A DNA stretch of 64,000 nucleotides, taken from the NCBI RefSeq assembly GCF_000455325.1, contig NZ_HG322952.1, forward strand, positions 1,402,886 to 1,466,885. The letters are read 5' to 3'. The notes beneath the pieces were generated by a model. It was not told the DNA's origin and made no database searches. It was given only the letters and a program-made list of their open reading frames with translations. Position 1 is the first letter of the stretch; every line of letters starts with the position of its first letter. Of this stretch, positions 26,797 to 36,448 are shown piece after piece. The position numbers and the translations under genes were made by a program. Origin of the DNA: Mycolicibacterium septicum DSM 44393 (lineage in GTDB: Bacteria > Actinomycetota > Actinomycetes > Mycobacteriales > Mycobacteriaceae).

Positions 26797-27831
26797 TCAG
26801 AGCTCGGCGGCCAGCAGTTCAGCGATTTGAATCGTGTTCAGCGCGGCACCTTTTCGCAGGTTGTCGCCGGACACGAACAGAGCGAGACCACGTCCGTCGG
26901 GCGCACCCGGATCCTGGCGGATCCGGCCGACGAGAGACTCGTCGGCGCCGGCGGCGGCCAGCGGGGTCGGCACGTCGACCAGTTTCACACCCGCGGCACC
27001 GGCCAGCAGTTCCTTGGCCCGCTCAACCGAAAGCGGCTGGGCGAACTCGGCATTGATCGACAGCGAGTGCCCGGTGAACACCGGAACGCGAACACAGGTG
27101 CCCGAGACCAGAAGGTCCGGGATACCGAGGATCTTGCGGCTCTCGTTGCGCAGCTTCTGGTCCTCGTCGGTCTCACCGGAGCCGTCGTCGACCAGTGATC
27201 CGGCCAGCGGGATCACGTTGAAGGCAATGGGTGCAACGTATTTCACCGGCGCCGGGAACGTCAGCGCCGAGCCGTCGTGCACCAGCTGCTCGGCTGCGTC
27301 GACCACCGCGCGTGTCTGCGATGCGAGCTCCTCGACACCGGCCAGGCCACTGCCCGACACCGCCTGGTAGCTCGACACGACCAAGCGGGTCAGCCCGGCT
27401 TCCTCGTGCAGCGGCTTGAGCACCGGCATGGCGGCCATGGTGGTGCAGTTCGGGTTGGCGATGATGCCCTTGGGACGAACCCGACCATCGCGGGCGAAGT
27501 TGACTTCCGAGACGACCAGCGGAACCTCCGGGTCCTTGCGCCAGGCCGACGAGTTGTCGACGACGACCGCGCCGGCCGCGGCGAACCGCGGGGCCTGCAC
27601 GCGCGACATCGTCGCTCCGGCGGAGAACAACGCGATGTCCAGACCGGACGGATCGGCCGTCTCGCTGTTCTCGACCTCGATCTCCTGGCCGCGGAACGTC
27701 AGCTTCTTGCCCTCGGACCGTGCCGAGGCGAAGAACCGGACCGAGCTGGCCGGGAAGTTCCGCTGCTCCAACAGGGTGCGCATGACCTGGCCGACCTGGC
27801 CGGTCGCACCGACGACACCGATGTTGACCAT
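26797..27831 (-). CDS. asd: Aspartate-semialdehyde dehydrogenase
   Basis: A 344-residue NADPH-dependent enzyme reducing aspartyl phosphate to aspartate semialdehyde for lysine, threonine, methionine and diaminopimelate. The N-terminal Rossmann motif VVGATGQVGQVM, the catalytic Cys129 in ANPNCTT and the substrate His region (FTGHSLSINAEF) are present. It starts one base after the aspartokinase stop, the standard mycobacterial ask-asd operon. Confidence 0.97.
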   Translation of the reverse strand: MVNIGVVGATGQVGQVMRTLLEQRNFPASSVRFFASARSEGKKLTFRGQEIEVENSETADPSGLDIALFSAGATMSRVQAPRFAAAGAVVVDNSSAWRKDPEVPLVVSEVNFARDGRVRPKGIIANPNCTTMAAMPVLKPLHEEAGLTRLVVSSYQAVSGSGLAGVEELASQTRAVVDAAEQLVHDGSALTFPAPVKYVAPIAFNVIPLAGSLVDDGSGETDEDQKLRNESRKILGIPDLLVSGTCVRVPVFTGHSLSINAEFAQPLSVERAKELLAGAAGVKLVDVPTPLAAAGADESLVGRIRQDPGAPDGRGLALFVSGDNLRKGAALNTIQIAELLAAEL

Positions 27832-27832
27832 G

Positions 27833-29098
<1,266 letters not shown>

Positions 29099-29185
29099 TA
29101 TCTAACCCTTCGAGCTTCGGGAATGAGTCCCAAACAGGATAAGGGAGACGCGCACGCGATTTTCTCCGCCGGTAGCTTGGCTGAC

Positions 29186-29785
29186 GTGCCTGACACGCCG
29201 AGCGGTCGGTCGGCCGCCACCTCTGTGCCGATCCATCCCGATCTCGCGGCCCGCTGGAGTCCCCGGGCGTTCGATCCCGATGCCACCATTACCGCTGACC
29301 AGGTCACCGCGCTGCTCGAGGCGGCGCGGTGGGCCGCCAGTTGGGGTCACCGGCAGCCGGTGCGGTTTGTCGTGGGCCGGCGAGGGGATGAGACCTTCGT
29401 TACATTGGCCGGCCTGCTCAAACGCGGCAACAGCTACGCGCACGCGGCCTCCGCGCTGATCCTGGTGTGTGCCGACCAGGGAGAAGATGAGAGGACGGCC
29501 TTGTACTCGGCGGTCGACGCCGGGGCGGCGATCGCGCAGCTGACCGTCGAGGCGGTGTCCCGCGGGTTGATCGTCCATCCGATGGCGGGTTTCGACATCG
29601 ACGGTGCCCGGGCAGCGTTCGAGATTCCCGACGGTGTGCAGCCGTTGGCCGTCATCGCCGTCGGCACGCTCGGCGACTACTCCCACGTCGACGAGGCCAT
29701 CGCCGAACGCGACGGCCGGCCCCGCGAACGGCTACCGCTGGAGCAGATTGCCTTCGGTGGGCGCTGGGGAATTCCGCTCGGCTGA
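29186..29785 (+). CDS. Nitroreductase family protein
   Basis: A 199-residue flavoprotein of the nitroreductase fold. The FMN phosphate motif SPRAFDP near residue 25, ARWAASWGHRQPVRFVVG, the central helix DAGAAIAQLTVEAVSRGL and the C-terminal AIGTL-type strand (VIAVGTLGDY) are visible. These enzymes use NAD(P)H to reduce nitro or quinone groups, or act in cofactor metabolism; substrate unknown. The GTG at 29186 is chosen because homology begins just after it; an in-frame ATG at 29123 would lie close to the divergent ask promoter. It begins the segment absent from the M. tuberculosis ask-leuA interval. Confidence 0.8.
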   Translation: MPDTPSGRSAATSVPIHPDLAARWSPRAFDPDATITADQVTALLEAARWAASWGHRQPVRFVVGRRGDETFVTLAGLLKRGNSYAHAASALILVCADQGEDERTALYSAVDAGAAIAQLTVEAVSRGLIVHPMAGFDIDGARAAFEIPDGVQPLAVIAVGTLGDYSHVDEAIAERDGRPRERLPLEQIAFGGRWGIPLG

Positions 29786-29829
29786 CCGGCGCACCGGCTA
29801 GTTTTGGTGAAGCACCGGGAAAGGAACAC

Positions 29830-30774
29830 ATGGCAGGACAGGCCATTCGCAAAGCCGTCATCCCCGCCGCGGGGATCGGTTCGCGTCTCCTGCCGCTGAC
29901 CAAGGCCATCCCCAAGGAAATGCTGCCGGTCGGCGACAAGCCTGTCATCGAACACACCGTGCGCGAGCTGGTCAATTCCGGCATCACCGACATCACGATC
30001 GTGGTGTCCGGCGGAAAGACCTTGATAGAGGAGCATTTTCGCCCGAATACGACCCTGGTCGACCAGCTTCGCGCGGACGGCAAGGACGCGTACGCCGACG
30101 CGGTCGAGGAGGTCGGCGAGCTCTCTGCGCGCGGCCACATCACCTACCTCCATCAGCACGGTCCGTACGGCAACGGCACACCGGTGCTCAATGCCTCACG
30201 CTCCTTCGGTGACGAGCCGGTCCTGGTGCTGTGGCCCGACGACGTCTTCGTCGCCGAGGTGCCGCGCGCCCAACAACTGATCCGGGCCTATGAACAGACC
30301 TCGTCCCCGGTGCTGGCGTTGATGCCGATGGCTCCCGAGAATTCCCGCCGGTACGGCGTGCCGATCATCGACGAGGATCTGGACGGCGGGCTGCTGCGGA
30401 TCACCGGGATCGTCGAGAAGCCACAACCCCACGAGGCGCGCTCCGAGTACGCCGCGATCGGTGGCTATGTCGTCACACCGGGGATCATCGACGAGCTTCG
30501 TGAGCAGACGAAGCGCTGGTACACCCAGACCCAGCCCGGCGAGATCTACCTGACCGACGCGATCAACGCCCATGCCAGGGACCACGCCGTCTACGGCCAG
30601 GTGATCCAGGGGCACTGGTATGACACCGGCAATCCGGCCGACTATCTGGTCGCGCAGTTCGCCTTCGCGTTGGCCCATCCCGAATACGGTGCCGCGCTAC
30701 GGCAGTTGGCCGACCAGCCAGACCTGCTGCTACACAAGCTTTCGCGTGAGATCGGGGAGGGCCCACCCACATGA
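29830..30774 (+). CDS. galU: UTP-glucose-1-phosphate uridylyltransferase (GalU paralogue)
   Basis: A 314-residue nucleotidyltransferase making UDP-glucose. It has the sugar-nucleotide signature VIPAAGIGSRLLPLTKAIPKEMLPVGDKP, here split by the family into the Gly-rich loop and catalytic Lys, plus LVLWPDDVFV for the metal Asp and IVEKPQP. It differs in detail from M. tuberculosis GalU Rv0993, so it is likely a second copy. The stop overlaps the membrane esterase gene (ATGA). A role in a surface glycoconjugate is inferred. Confidence 0.85.
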   Translation: MAGQAIRKAVIPAAGIGSRLLPLTKAIPKEMLPVGDKPVIEHTVRELVNSGITDITIVVSGGKTLIEEHFRPNTTLVDQLRADGKDAYADAVEEVGELSARGHITYLHQHGPYGNGTPVLNASRSFGDEPVLVLWPDDVFVAEVPRAQQLIRAYEQTSSPVLALMPMAPENSRRYGVPIIDEDLDGGLLRITGIVEKPQPHEARSEYAAIGGYVVTPGIIDELREQTKRWYTQTQPGEIYLTDAINAHARDHAVYGQVIQGHWYDTGNPADYLVAQFAFALAHPEYGAALRQLADQPDLLLHKLSREIGEGPPT

Positions 30775-32141
30775 ACTTGTCCCTGACCAACGGTCTGATC
30801 CCGATCACGCTACAACTGCTGGCATTGATCGCCATCGTGGTCGCGGTCGGCCGCGGCCGGTCTCGGGAGTGGATGAGGCGCTGGCTGCTCGCCGCGGTGC
30901 TCGTCGGCGTCGGCCTCGCGGCGGCCGCGCGACTGTTCGTCCGGGAGCAGGGCTGGTCCGCCGACGCCATCTCGTTCGGCACGATCTTCTGGACGGCGAT
31001 GTTCGGATTCGCCGTCACGGTTCTGATCGGCGGCTGGCATGGCACCGCGTGGTGGCGGCGGTTGGTGTCCGTGCTGTCCGTGGTGATGATGGTGGTGTGC
31101 GGTCTTGCCGCGCTCAACACCGCGACCGGCTACTTCCCCACGGTCCGGGCCTTCTGGCTCCGGGTGACCCAAACCGAGCCGGAACAGTGGATCGATGAAT
31201 CCCAGCTCGCCGCGCTTCAGCAGTCCGGTGAGATACCGACCCGCGGCACGGTGGTGCGGGTCAACATCCCTGCCGACGCATCGGGTTTCGAGCACCGGAC
31301 CGAGGTGGTCTACCTTCCGCCGGCCTGGTTCGCCAGCAACCCGCCACCACAACTACCCGCGGTCATCTTGATGGGCGGCGAGTTCAACCACCCCAACGAC
31401 TGGCTGCAATCGACCGGCGCCCTGCAGACGCTCGACGACTTCGCCGGACTGCATCACGGCAATGCGCCGGTCATCGTATTCCCCGACATCGCAGGCAAGT
31501 TCAGCAATGACACCGAATGCGTCGACGGGACCCGCGGCAACGCCGCGTCCCACCTGACCAAAGACCTCGTGCCCTACCTGATTTCACGCTTCGGGGTCAG
31601 CCCGAAAGCCGAGAACTGGGGACTGGCGGGATGGTCTTCGGGTGCGACGTGCGCCCTGAACACCGCGGTCCGCAATCCCGAGATGTTCAGCGCATTCGTC
31701 TGGCTGGACGGCACCCTCGGCCCCAATGCGGGTACCAAAGACCAGACCATCGCACGACTCTTCGGCGGCGACCAGGCAGCCTGGGAAGCGTTCGACCCCA
31801 AGACGGTGATCACCCGGCACGGCCCGTACGACACCATGGCGGCGTGGCTCGGCGTCGGCGAAAGCACGCCGACCATCCACCGTGACCCCACGACCACTCC
31901 TCCGTCGGAGGAGGCGATCGCCGGGTGGGACACGTTCTCCGAGGAGCACGCCTCCAACGCCAACAAGCTGTGCGCCCTGCTGAGCGGTTACAACGTCGAA
32001 TGCTCCGTGGTGGGCTACAAGGGCGGGCACGATTTCCAGGCGGCCAGTACGGCATTCGATGCGGCGCTGCCCTGGCTGGCCTGGCGGCTCGGTACCCCGA
32101 CTGTGCGAGAACGCCCCCTGCCCGGATCGGACGGGAACTAG
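30771..32141 (+). CDS. Membrane-anchored alpha/beta-hydrolase (esterase-like)
   Basis: A 456-residue protein with four membrane helices in the first 118 residues and an extracellular alpha/beta-hydrolase domain. The nucleophile is Ser289 in GWSSG, with MGGEFNHPNDW forming the oxyanion-loop region and a late His in GGHDFQAA. The domain resembles the Esterase D/antigen-85-like superfamily. The overlapping start with galU suggests a coupled function, perhaps acyl or mycolyl transfer to a glucose-containing envelope molecule; that is inference. It converges on the GntR gene with a seven-base gap and no terminator. Confidence 0.75.
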   Translation: MNLSLTNGLIPITLQLLALIAIVVAVGRGRSREWMRRWLLAAVLVGVGLAAAARLFVREQGWSADAISFGTIFWTAMFGFAVTVLIGGWHGTAWWRRLVSVLSVVMMVVCGLAALNTATGYFPTVRAFWLRVTQTEPEQWIDESQLAALQQSGEIPTRGTVVRVNIPADASGFEHRTEVVYLPPAWFASNPPPQLPAVILMGGEFNHPNDWLQSTGALQTLDDFAGLHHGNAPVIVFPDIAGKFSNDTECVDGTRGNAASHLTKDLVPYLISRFGVSPKAENWGLAGWSSGATCALNTAVRNPEMFSAFVWLDGTLGPNAGTKDQTIARLFGGDQAAWEAFDPKTVITRHGPYDTMAAWLGVGESTPTIHRDPTTTPPSEEAIAGWDTFSEEHASNANKLCALLSGYNVECSVVGYKGGHDFQAASTAFDAALPWLAWRLGTPTVRERPLPGSDGN

Positions 32142-32148
32142 CCAACCG

Positions 32149-32871
32149 CTACTTCCAGAGTGCCTCCAGCGAGGTGACGGACTGGCCGAGCGCTCGGGCG
32201 CTCAGCGCTCGCAGTGCACGCCGCTCGACCACGTCGAAACTCGCCCCGACATGCTCATGCAAGGCGGTGCGGCCGGCGTCGAGCTGATCATCGAGCAGGA
32301 GGTCGGCGATCTGGAGGTGCTCGTCGATGGTGGCGATCACCCGTTCTTCGGTGACGAAGTCGTACATCCGGATCAGCCGGATCCGCCGGTTGAGGTTGTC
32401 GAGCGTGGCCACCATCGCCTTGTTCCCGGATGCCGCGCACAGCTCGAGGTGGAACGACTCGTCGCGCAGCACCATGTCACCGTCCGGTGCGGGCGGGCTG
32501 GCCTTCAGGTCCAGCCACTCCGCGCGCAATGCCGCGAGCCGGTCCTTGTCGTAGTGCAGCTCATCGGTTTCCAGGATCCGGGTGATGCCGCGCAGTTCGA
32601 TGGTGATGCGCAGCTCGTAGAGGTCGCGGACGCCCGGGATGTCCAGCGCGACCGGGTAGTACCCGTCGGGCCTGCGCTCGAGCATGCCGTCGGCGTGCAG
32701 CCGGACCAGTGCCTCTCTCAGCGGGGTCCGGCTGACGTTGAGCGTCTCGCACAGCTGGGACTCGACCAACCGGGTGCGATGGTCGATCTCGCCGACCATG
32801 AGCTTCTTGCCGAGGTCGAGATAGACGCGGTCGCGCAGGGAGACCGGTTCCTCCACGTGGGTCGTGGTCAT
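32149..32871 (-). CDS. GntR-family regulator (FadR/FCD subfamily)
   Basis: A 240-residue regulator. The N-terminal winged helix (about 10-78) has ESQLCETLNVSRTPLREALVRL, cut here at the core recognition helix. The C-terminal all-helical FCD ligand domain contains DESFHLELCAASGNK and a DEHLQIADLLL metal-site His. It is the last gene of a three-gene operon whose members overlap by four bases (ATGA). It likely represses the operon in response to a carboxylate or amide ligand. Two GTATACGG repeats just upstream of the permease are the candidate operator. Confidence 0.9.
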   Translation of the reverse strand: MTTTHVEEPVSLRDRVYLDLGKKLMVGEIDHRTRLVESQLCETLNVSRTPLREALVRLHADGMLERRPDGYYPVALDIPGVRDLYELRITIELRGITRILETDELHYDKDRLAALRAEWLDLKASPPAPDGDMVLRDESFHLELCAASGNKAMVATLDNLNRRIRLIRMYDFVTEERVIATIDEHLQIADLLLDDQLDAGRTALHEHVGASFDVVERRALRALSARALGQSVTSLEALWK

Positions 32872-33557
32872 TGCAGTTCCTTGAGCGCGGCCACCACATC
32901 GGAGCTGGTGGCATGCGCCCCGAACACCCCGCCCTGCATGGTGATCATGTTCAGCGCCGCAACGTGGTTGGCGTAGTCGGTGGCACCGGTGGCGTCGGAG
33001 ACGACGAGGCATTCGTATCCGCGGTCGTTGGCGTCACGCATGGTGGTGTGCACGCAGACGTCGGTGGTGATCCCGGTGAAGATGATGTGCGTGATGCCGC
33101 GGTTGCGCAGCACCAGTTCCAGATCCGTCGCGTAGAAGCTGCCCTTGCCCGGCTTGTCGATGACGGGTTCGCCTGGTAGAGCGGCCATCTCGGGTACCAA
33201 CTGCCAGCCCGGCTCGCCCTGGGTGAGGATCCGTCCGCACGGCCCGGCCGAGCCGATCTCGGCACCGATCTGGGCCGAGCGCCAGCGCTTGTTGGCCGGC
33301 AGGTCCGACAGATCGGGCCGGTGGCCCTCACGGGTGTGGACGATGAACAGGCCGGCGGCGCGGGCTGCGGCGAGCACTTCCTGTGCGGGGCCGAGCGGGG
33401 TACGCACCAGGGACAGGTCGTAGCCCATGGTGTCGACGTATCCGCCCTCGCCGCAGAAGTCGACCTGCCAGTCGATGTTGATCAACGCCGTTCGCGCGGT
33501 GGGGATGTCACCGTCGTAGGGCCACACGTAGGGGTTGGCGGCAATGGTGACGGTCAT
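32868..33557 (-). CDS. biuH: Isochorismatase-fold cysteine amidohydrolase, biuret hydrolase-like
   Basis: A 229-residue cysteine hydrolase. The triad is Asp29 (INIDWQVDF), Lys135 (IDKPGKGSF) and Cys168 (TTDVCVHTT). These lie at a constant offset of seven from the triad I recall for rhizobial BiuH (36/142/175). Further BiuH-like stretches are GGYVDTMGYDLSLV, HTREGHRPDLSDLPANKRWR and GPCGRILTQGEPGW. BiuH cleaves biuret to allophanate and ammonia. No allophanate hydrolase gene is in the window, so a related N-carbamoyl or ureido substrate remains possible. The gene overlaps the permease and the GntR gene by four bases on each side. Confidence 0.8.
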   Translation of the reverse strand: MTVTIAANPYVWPYDGDIPTARTALINIDWQVDFCGEGGYVDTMGYDLSLVRTPLGPAQEVLAAARAAGLFIVHTREGHRPDLSDLPANKRWRSAQIGAEIGSAGPCGRILTQGEPGWQLVPEMAALPGEPVIDKPGKGSFYATDLELVLRNRGITHIIFTGITTDVCVHTTMRDANDRGYECLVVSDATGATDYANHVAALNMITMQGGVFGAHATSSDVVAALKELQ

Positions 33558-34867
33558 ACGGTCTCTCCCACGAGAACGGGTTGCTCGGTGCGCACCGGCA
33601 GGTACGCCAGGGCGGTGAAGGCCAGGCCGCCGACGACCATCGCCACGACCGCATCGGACAGCTGGGGCGCGTAGTAGTGCGTCAGCAGCGCTCCCCCGGC
33701 TCCGATCGCCCATGCGGCGAACGGCTTCCAGTAGAGCCCGGCCACCGATGACGTGCGTCTGGCGGAGAACACCAGCTGGTCGAGGATGAGAACGATGCCG
33801 ATCGGGGGTACCAGCACCCCGAGGATGTTCAGCCAGGTCGCGAAGTACGACCAGATACCGGCCACCGCGGCAACGGTTCCGACGATGCCGAGCACGATCG
33901 TCAACTGGCGCATGGTCTTTCCGGTGATGTTCCCGAATCCGACGGCCCCGTTGTACAGGCAGTGCGCGCACACGCTGCCCAGGTTGACGAAGACGAACAC
34001 GATCGCCAGGGGCACCAGGACTCCCCCGGCGCTGACCAGGACATGCAGGAAGTCGCCGCCCGCGGTGTCGGCCGCGGCGGCGGCGCCGAGCGCGACCACG
34101 AGCGCGCCGACCAGCTGAGCGATGAAGTAGGCGACCGGGAATGCGGCGAACGCCGCCAGCGCACCTTCCCTACCGTTGCGGGCCCACCGCGTGAAATCGG
34201 CGGTCATGGTGCCCGAGTCGGCGAAGCACGCGAAGACCATCGTCACGGCGACACCGAAACTGAACGCACTCGCCCCGGCTCCGCCGCCGTAGGACAGGGC
34301 CGATCCGATGCCGTCATCGGCCGCCGCCAACACCACGGCGACCACACCGAGCGGGATGAACAGCACCGAGGCCACCACCCCGATCCACGAGATCGCCCGG
34401 ATCCCGACGAAGGTCAGCGCCACGAACAGCACCCCGGCCAGCAGCGTGATCCACGGTGCACTCCACCCCATGGACAAGTTCAGCGTCGAGCCCACCATGC
34501 CGGTCTGGAAGGCGAACCAGCCGATCACCAGCGCGGACAGAAACGCCGACACGATGCGAAAACCTTTGGTTCCGAAGGTGTCCGCCGCAGTGAGCGCGAA
34601 GTTCTTGCCAGAGCGCCCGGCCAGGTAGCTCAGCGTGCCCACGTAGCCCATGAGGATGAGGTCACCGACGACGATCGCCGCCATTCCGGCGACGAAGCCG
34701 AGGTTGTAGACGACGATGCCGGCGAACACCGCCGACGTCATGATCATCGGGAATCCGACCCACACCGCCGACACCGCGAACAGCGATTTGCGGGCGGACG
34801 CCGGGACGGGCTGGTTCTCGTACTCCTCACCAAGCGCCGAATGATGTTCGGCGTGCGCTGTATCCAT
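33554..34867 (-). CDS. NCS1-family nucleobase/cation symporter (cytosine permease-like)
   Basis: A 437-residue transporter with about twelve membrane helices. The NCS1 pattern includes VSAVWVGFPMIMTSAVFAG in helix 1, GRSGKNFALTAADTFG, and ADFTRWARNGREG in the conserved loop. NCS1 proteins import cytosine, uracil, hydantoin or related ring and amide compounds. Here it is the first gene of an operon with the biuret-hydrolase-like enzyme and GntR, so it probably brings in that enzyme's substrate. The ATG at 34867 lacks a ribosome site and may be leaderless. Confidence 0.88.
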   Translation of the reverse strand: MDTAHAEHHSALGEEYENQPVPASARKSLFAVSAVWVGFPMIMTSAVFAGIVVYNLGFVAGMAAIVVGDLILMGYVGTLSYLAGRSGKNFALTAADTFGTKGFRIVSAFLSALVIGWFAFQTGMVGSTLNLSMGWSAPWITLLAGVLFVALTFVGIRAISWIGVVASVLFIPLGVVAVVLAAADDGIGSALSYGGGAGASAFSFGVAVTMVFACFADSGTMTADFTRWARNGREGALAAFAAFPVAYFIAQLVGALVVALGAAAAADTAGGDFLHVLVSAGGVLVPLAIVFVFVNLGSVCAHCLYNGAVGFGNITGKTMRQLTIVLGIVGTVAAVAGIWSYFATWLNILGVLVPPIGIVLILDQLVFSARRTSSVAGLYWKPFAAWAIGAGGALLTHYYAPQLSDAVVAMVVGGLAFTALAYLPVRTEQPVLVGETV

Positions 34868-34871
34868 GGCT

Positions 34872-34891
34872 GTATACGGTGCGGTATACGG
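34872..34891 (-). promoter_or_regulatory. Candidate GntR operator: two GTATACGG repeats
   Basis: GTATACGG occurs twice with a 12-bp period, four bases apart, ending five bases before the permease start. Each core GTATAC is itself a palindrome and resembles the TNGTATACNA-type sites of FadR-like GntR proteins. The TATAC cores could also serve as -10 elements, so the operator would block the promoter. Confidence 0.55.
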
Positions 34892-34962
34892 ATTTCCCGA
34901 GCGTTTCTGTCGATGAACGTTCCGTAACGGGGTCCTCACCGCCGGGCGGCGCCGAGGTTTAC

Positions 34963-35001
34963 GTCACCGCAACACAACGAGCCGGTCCACGTAACAGAAA
35001 C
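34963..35001 (+). promoter_or_regulatory. Candidate tandem GlnR-type nitrogen box upstream of amt
   Basis: The sequence reads GTCAC-n6-ACAAC, seven bases, then TCCAC-n6-GAAAC. The AC dinucleotides fall at 34966, 34977, 34989 and 35000, close to the AC-n9-AC pattern of actinobacterial GlnR sites. It lies 54 bases before the amt start, where GlnR activates amt in relatives. The spacing between the two halves is one base longer than ideal. Confidence 0.45.
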
Positions 35002-35055
35002 GTCGTCAACTCCCAGTGATCGGCCCGTCCGGGCCGCCACCCCCAGGAGATGTTG

Positions 35056-36315
35056 ATGGATACAGGAACCACGGCATTCATGCTGTGTTGCATCATCGGC
35101 CTCACGCTGATGATCCCGGGCCTTGCCCTGTTCTACGGCGGCATGGTCTCGGTCAAGAGCTCGACGAACATGATGATGATGACGTTCGGCGCAGTCGCCC
35201 TGGTGGGCGTGCTGTGGGTGCTGTTCGGCTTCTCGATGGCGTTCGGGACGTCCTACGGCGACCTCGGACTGCTCGGCAGCATCACCGAGTTCGCAGGCAT
35301 GAAGAATCTGGTTGAGCCGATGACGTCCGTCAATGGCCTACCAGTAAGCCTATTCTCCCTTTTCCAGGCACTTTTCGCGGCCATCACCGTGGCGCTGATC
35401 TCCGGCGCGGTCGCCGACCGGATGAAGTTCGGCGCCTGGATGATCTTCGCCGGCGTCTGGGCTGTGCTGGTGTACTTCCCTGTCGCACACTGGGTGTTCG
35501 CCTTTGACGGGACGTTCTCGGAGGACTCCGTCGGCGGCTGGATCGCCAACAAGCTGCACGCGGTCGACTTCGCCGGTGGCACCGCGGTGCACATCAACGC
35601 CGGCGCCGCCGCCCTGGCGCTGGCCATCGTGCTGGGCAAGTCCGCACTGTTCGGCCAGCTGCGCAAGCCGCACAACGTTCCACTGACCCTGCTGGGTGCG
35701 GGCATGCTGTGGGCCGGCTGGTACGCCTTCAACGGCGGATCCGCCCTGGCCGCAGGCAATTCCGCGGCGATCGTCATGGTCACCACGTTTGTCGCCACCT
35801 GTGCCGCCACCCTGGCCTGGATCGCGGTCGAGAAGCTGAAGACCGGCCACGTCACCGGCGTGGGCGCGGCGTCGGGTGCGATTGCCGGCCTGGTCGCCAT
35901 CACCCCGGCCTGCGGCGCTGTCACCCCCGTCGGCGCCATCGTCCTGGGTGCCATCGCCGGCGCGGTCTGCGTGCTCGCCGTCGGCCTCAAGGAGAAGCTC
36001 GGCTACGACGACTCCCTGGACGTGGTGGGTGTCCACCTGGTCGGTGGCGTGATCGGCACCCTGCTGATCGGCCTGCTGGCCTCCGAGGCCATGCCCAGCA
36101 AGGTCAGCGGTCTGTTCTACGGCGGCGGTCTCGAACAGCTGTGGAAGCAGGCGATCGCCGCGGGCGCGGTGGCCGTCTACTCGTTCGCGGTCGCCTTCGC
36201 CATCGCCTACGTCCTCAAGAAGACGATGGGTATCCGCATCTCCTCCGACGAGGAGGAGAAGGGGATCGACGCCAAGTTCCACCGGGATTCGGCCTACGAG
36301 CTCGAATTCGCCTGA
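35056..36315 (+). CDS. amt: Ammonium transporter (Amt/MEP/Rh family)
   Basis: A 419-residue channel with eleven helices. Amt features include PGLALFYGGMVSVKSS in helix 1, the twin-His pore motif region GGTAVHINAGAAALALAIVLG, and VVGVHLVGGVIGTLLIG near the end. The ATG at 35056 follows AGGAG by six bases; an ATG two codons earlier overlaps that site. It is followed by a strong terminator, with no glnK or glnD next to it as seen for the classic mycobacterial amt. It begins the plus-strand half of a nitrogen-assimilation island. Confidence 0.95.
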   Translation: MDTGTTAFMLCCIIGLTLMIPGLALFYGGMVSVKSSTNMMMMTFGAVALVGVLWVLFGFSMAFGTSYGDLGLLGSITEFAGMKNLVEPMTSVNGLPVSLFSLFQALFAAITVALISGAVADRMKFGAWMIFAGVWAVLVYFPVAHWVFAFDGTFSEDSVGGWIANKLHAVDFAGGTAVHINAGAAALALAIVLGKSALFGQLRKPHNVPLTLLGAGMLWAGWYAFNGGSALAAGNSAAIVMVTTFVATCAATLAWIAVEKLKTGHVTGVGAASGAIAGLVAITPACGAVTPVGAIVLGAIAGAVCVLAVGLKEKLGYDDSLDVVGVHLVGGVIGTLLIGLLASEAMPSKVSGLFYGGGLEQLWKQAIAAGAVAVYSFAVAFAIAYVLKKTMGIRISSDEEEKGIDAKFHRDSAYELEFA

Positions 36316-36329
36316 CAGTAAGTCTGATT

Positions 36330-36378
36330 CCCCGGCCCGGCTGCCGTGGGCCGCTCTCACGGCAGCCGGTGACCGGGG
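36330..36378 (+). terminator. Long hairpin terminator after amt
   Basis: A perfect 12-bp stem (CCGGCTGCCGTG at 36337-36348, its complement at 36358-36369) is enclosed by an outer CCCCGG/CCGGGG pair and followed by TTTCC. It ends the amt transcript 15 bases after the stop, so the downstream genes need their own promoter in 36379-36448. Confidence 0.85.
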
Positions 36379-36448
36379 TTTCCTCGGCTTGCTGAAGTTT
36401 CCTACTGTGATACCTTGATTCATAACAAGAGACGAAAGTGCTGGTGCT

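Noticed and set aside
36379..36448. GlnR box before the GlnT-like gene
   Set aside because: GTTTC and GTGATAC halves are present but the AC spacing is off by one or more, so it does not meet the pattern seen before amt.
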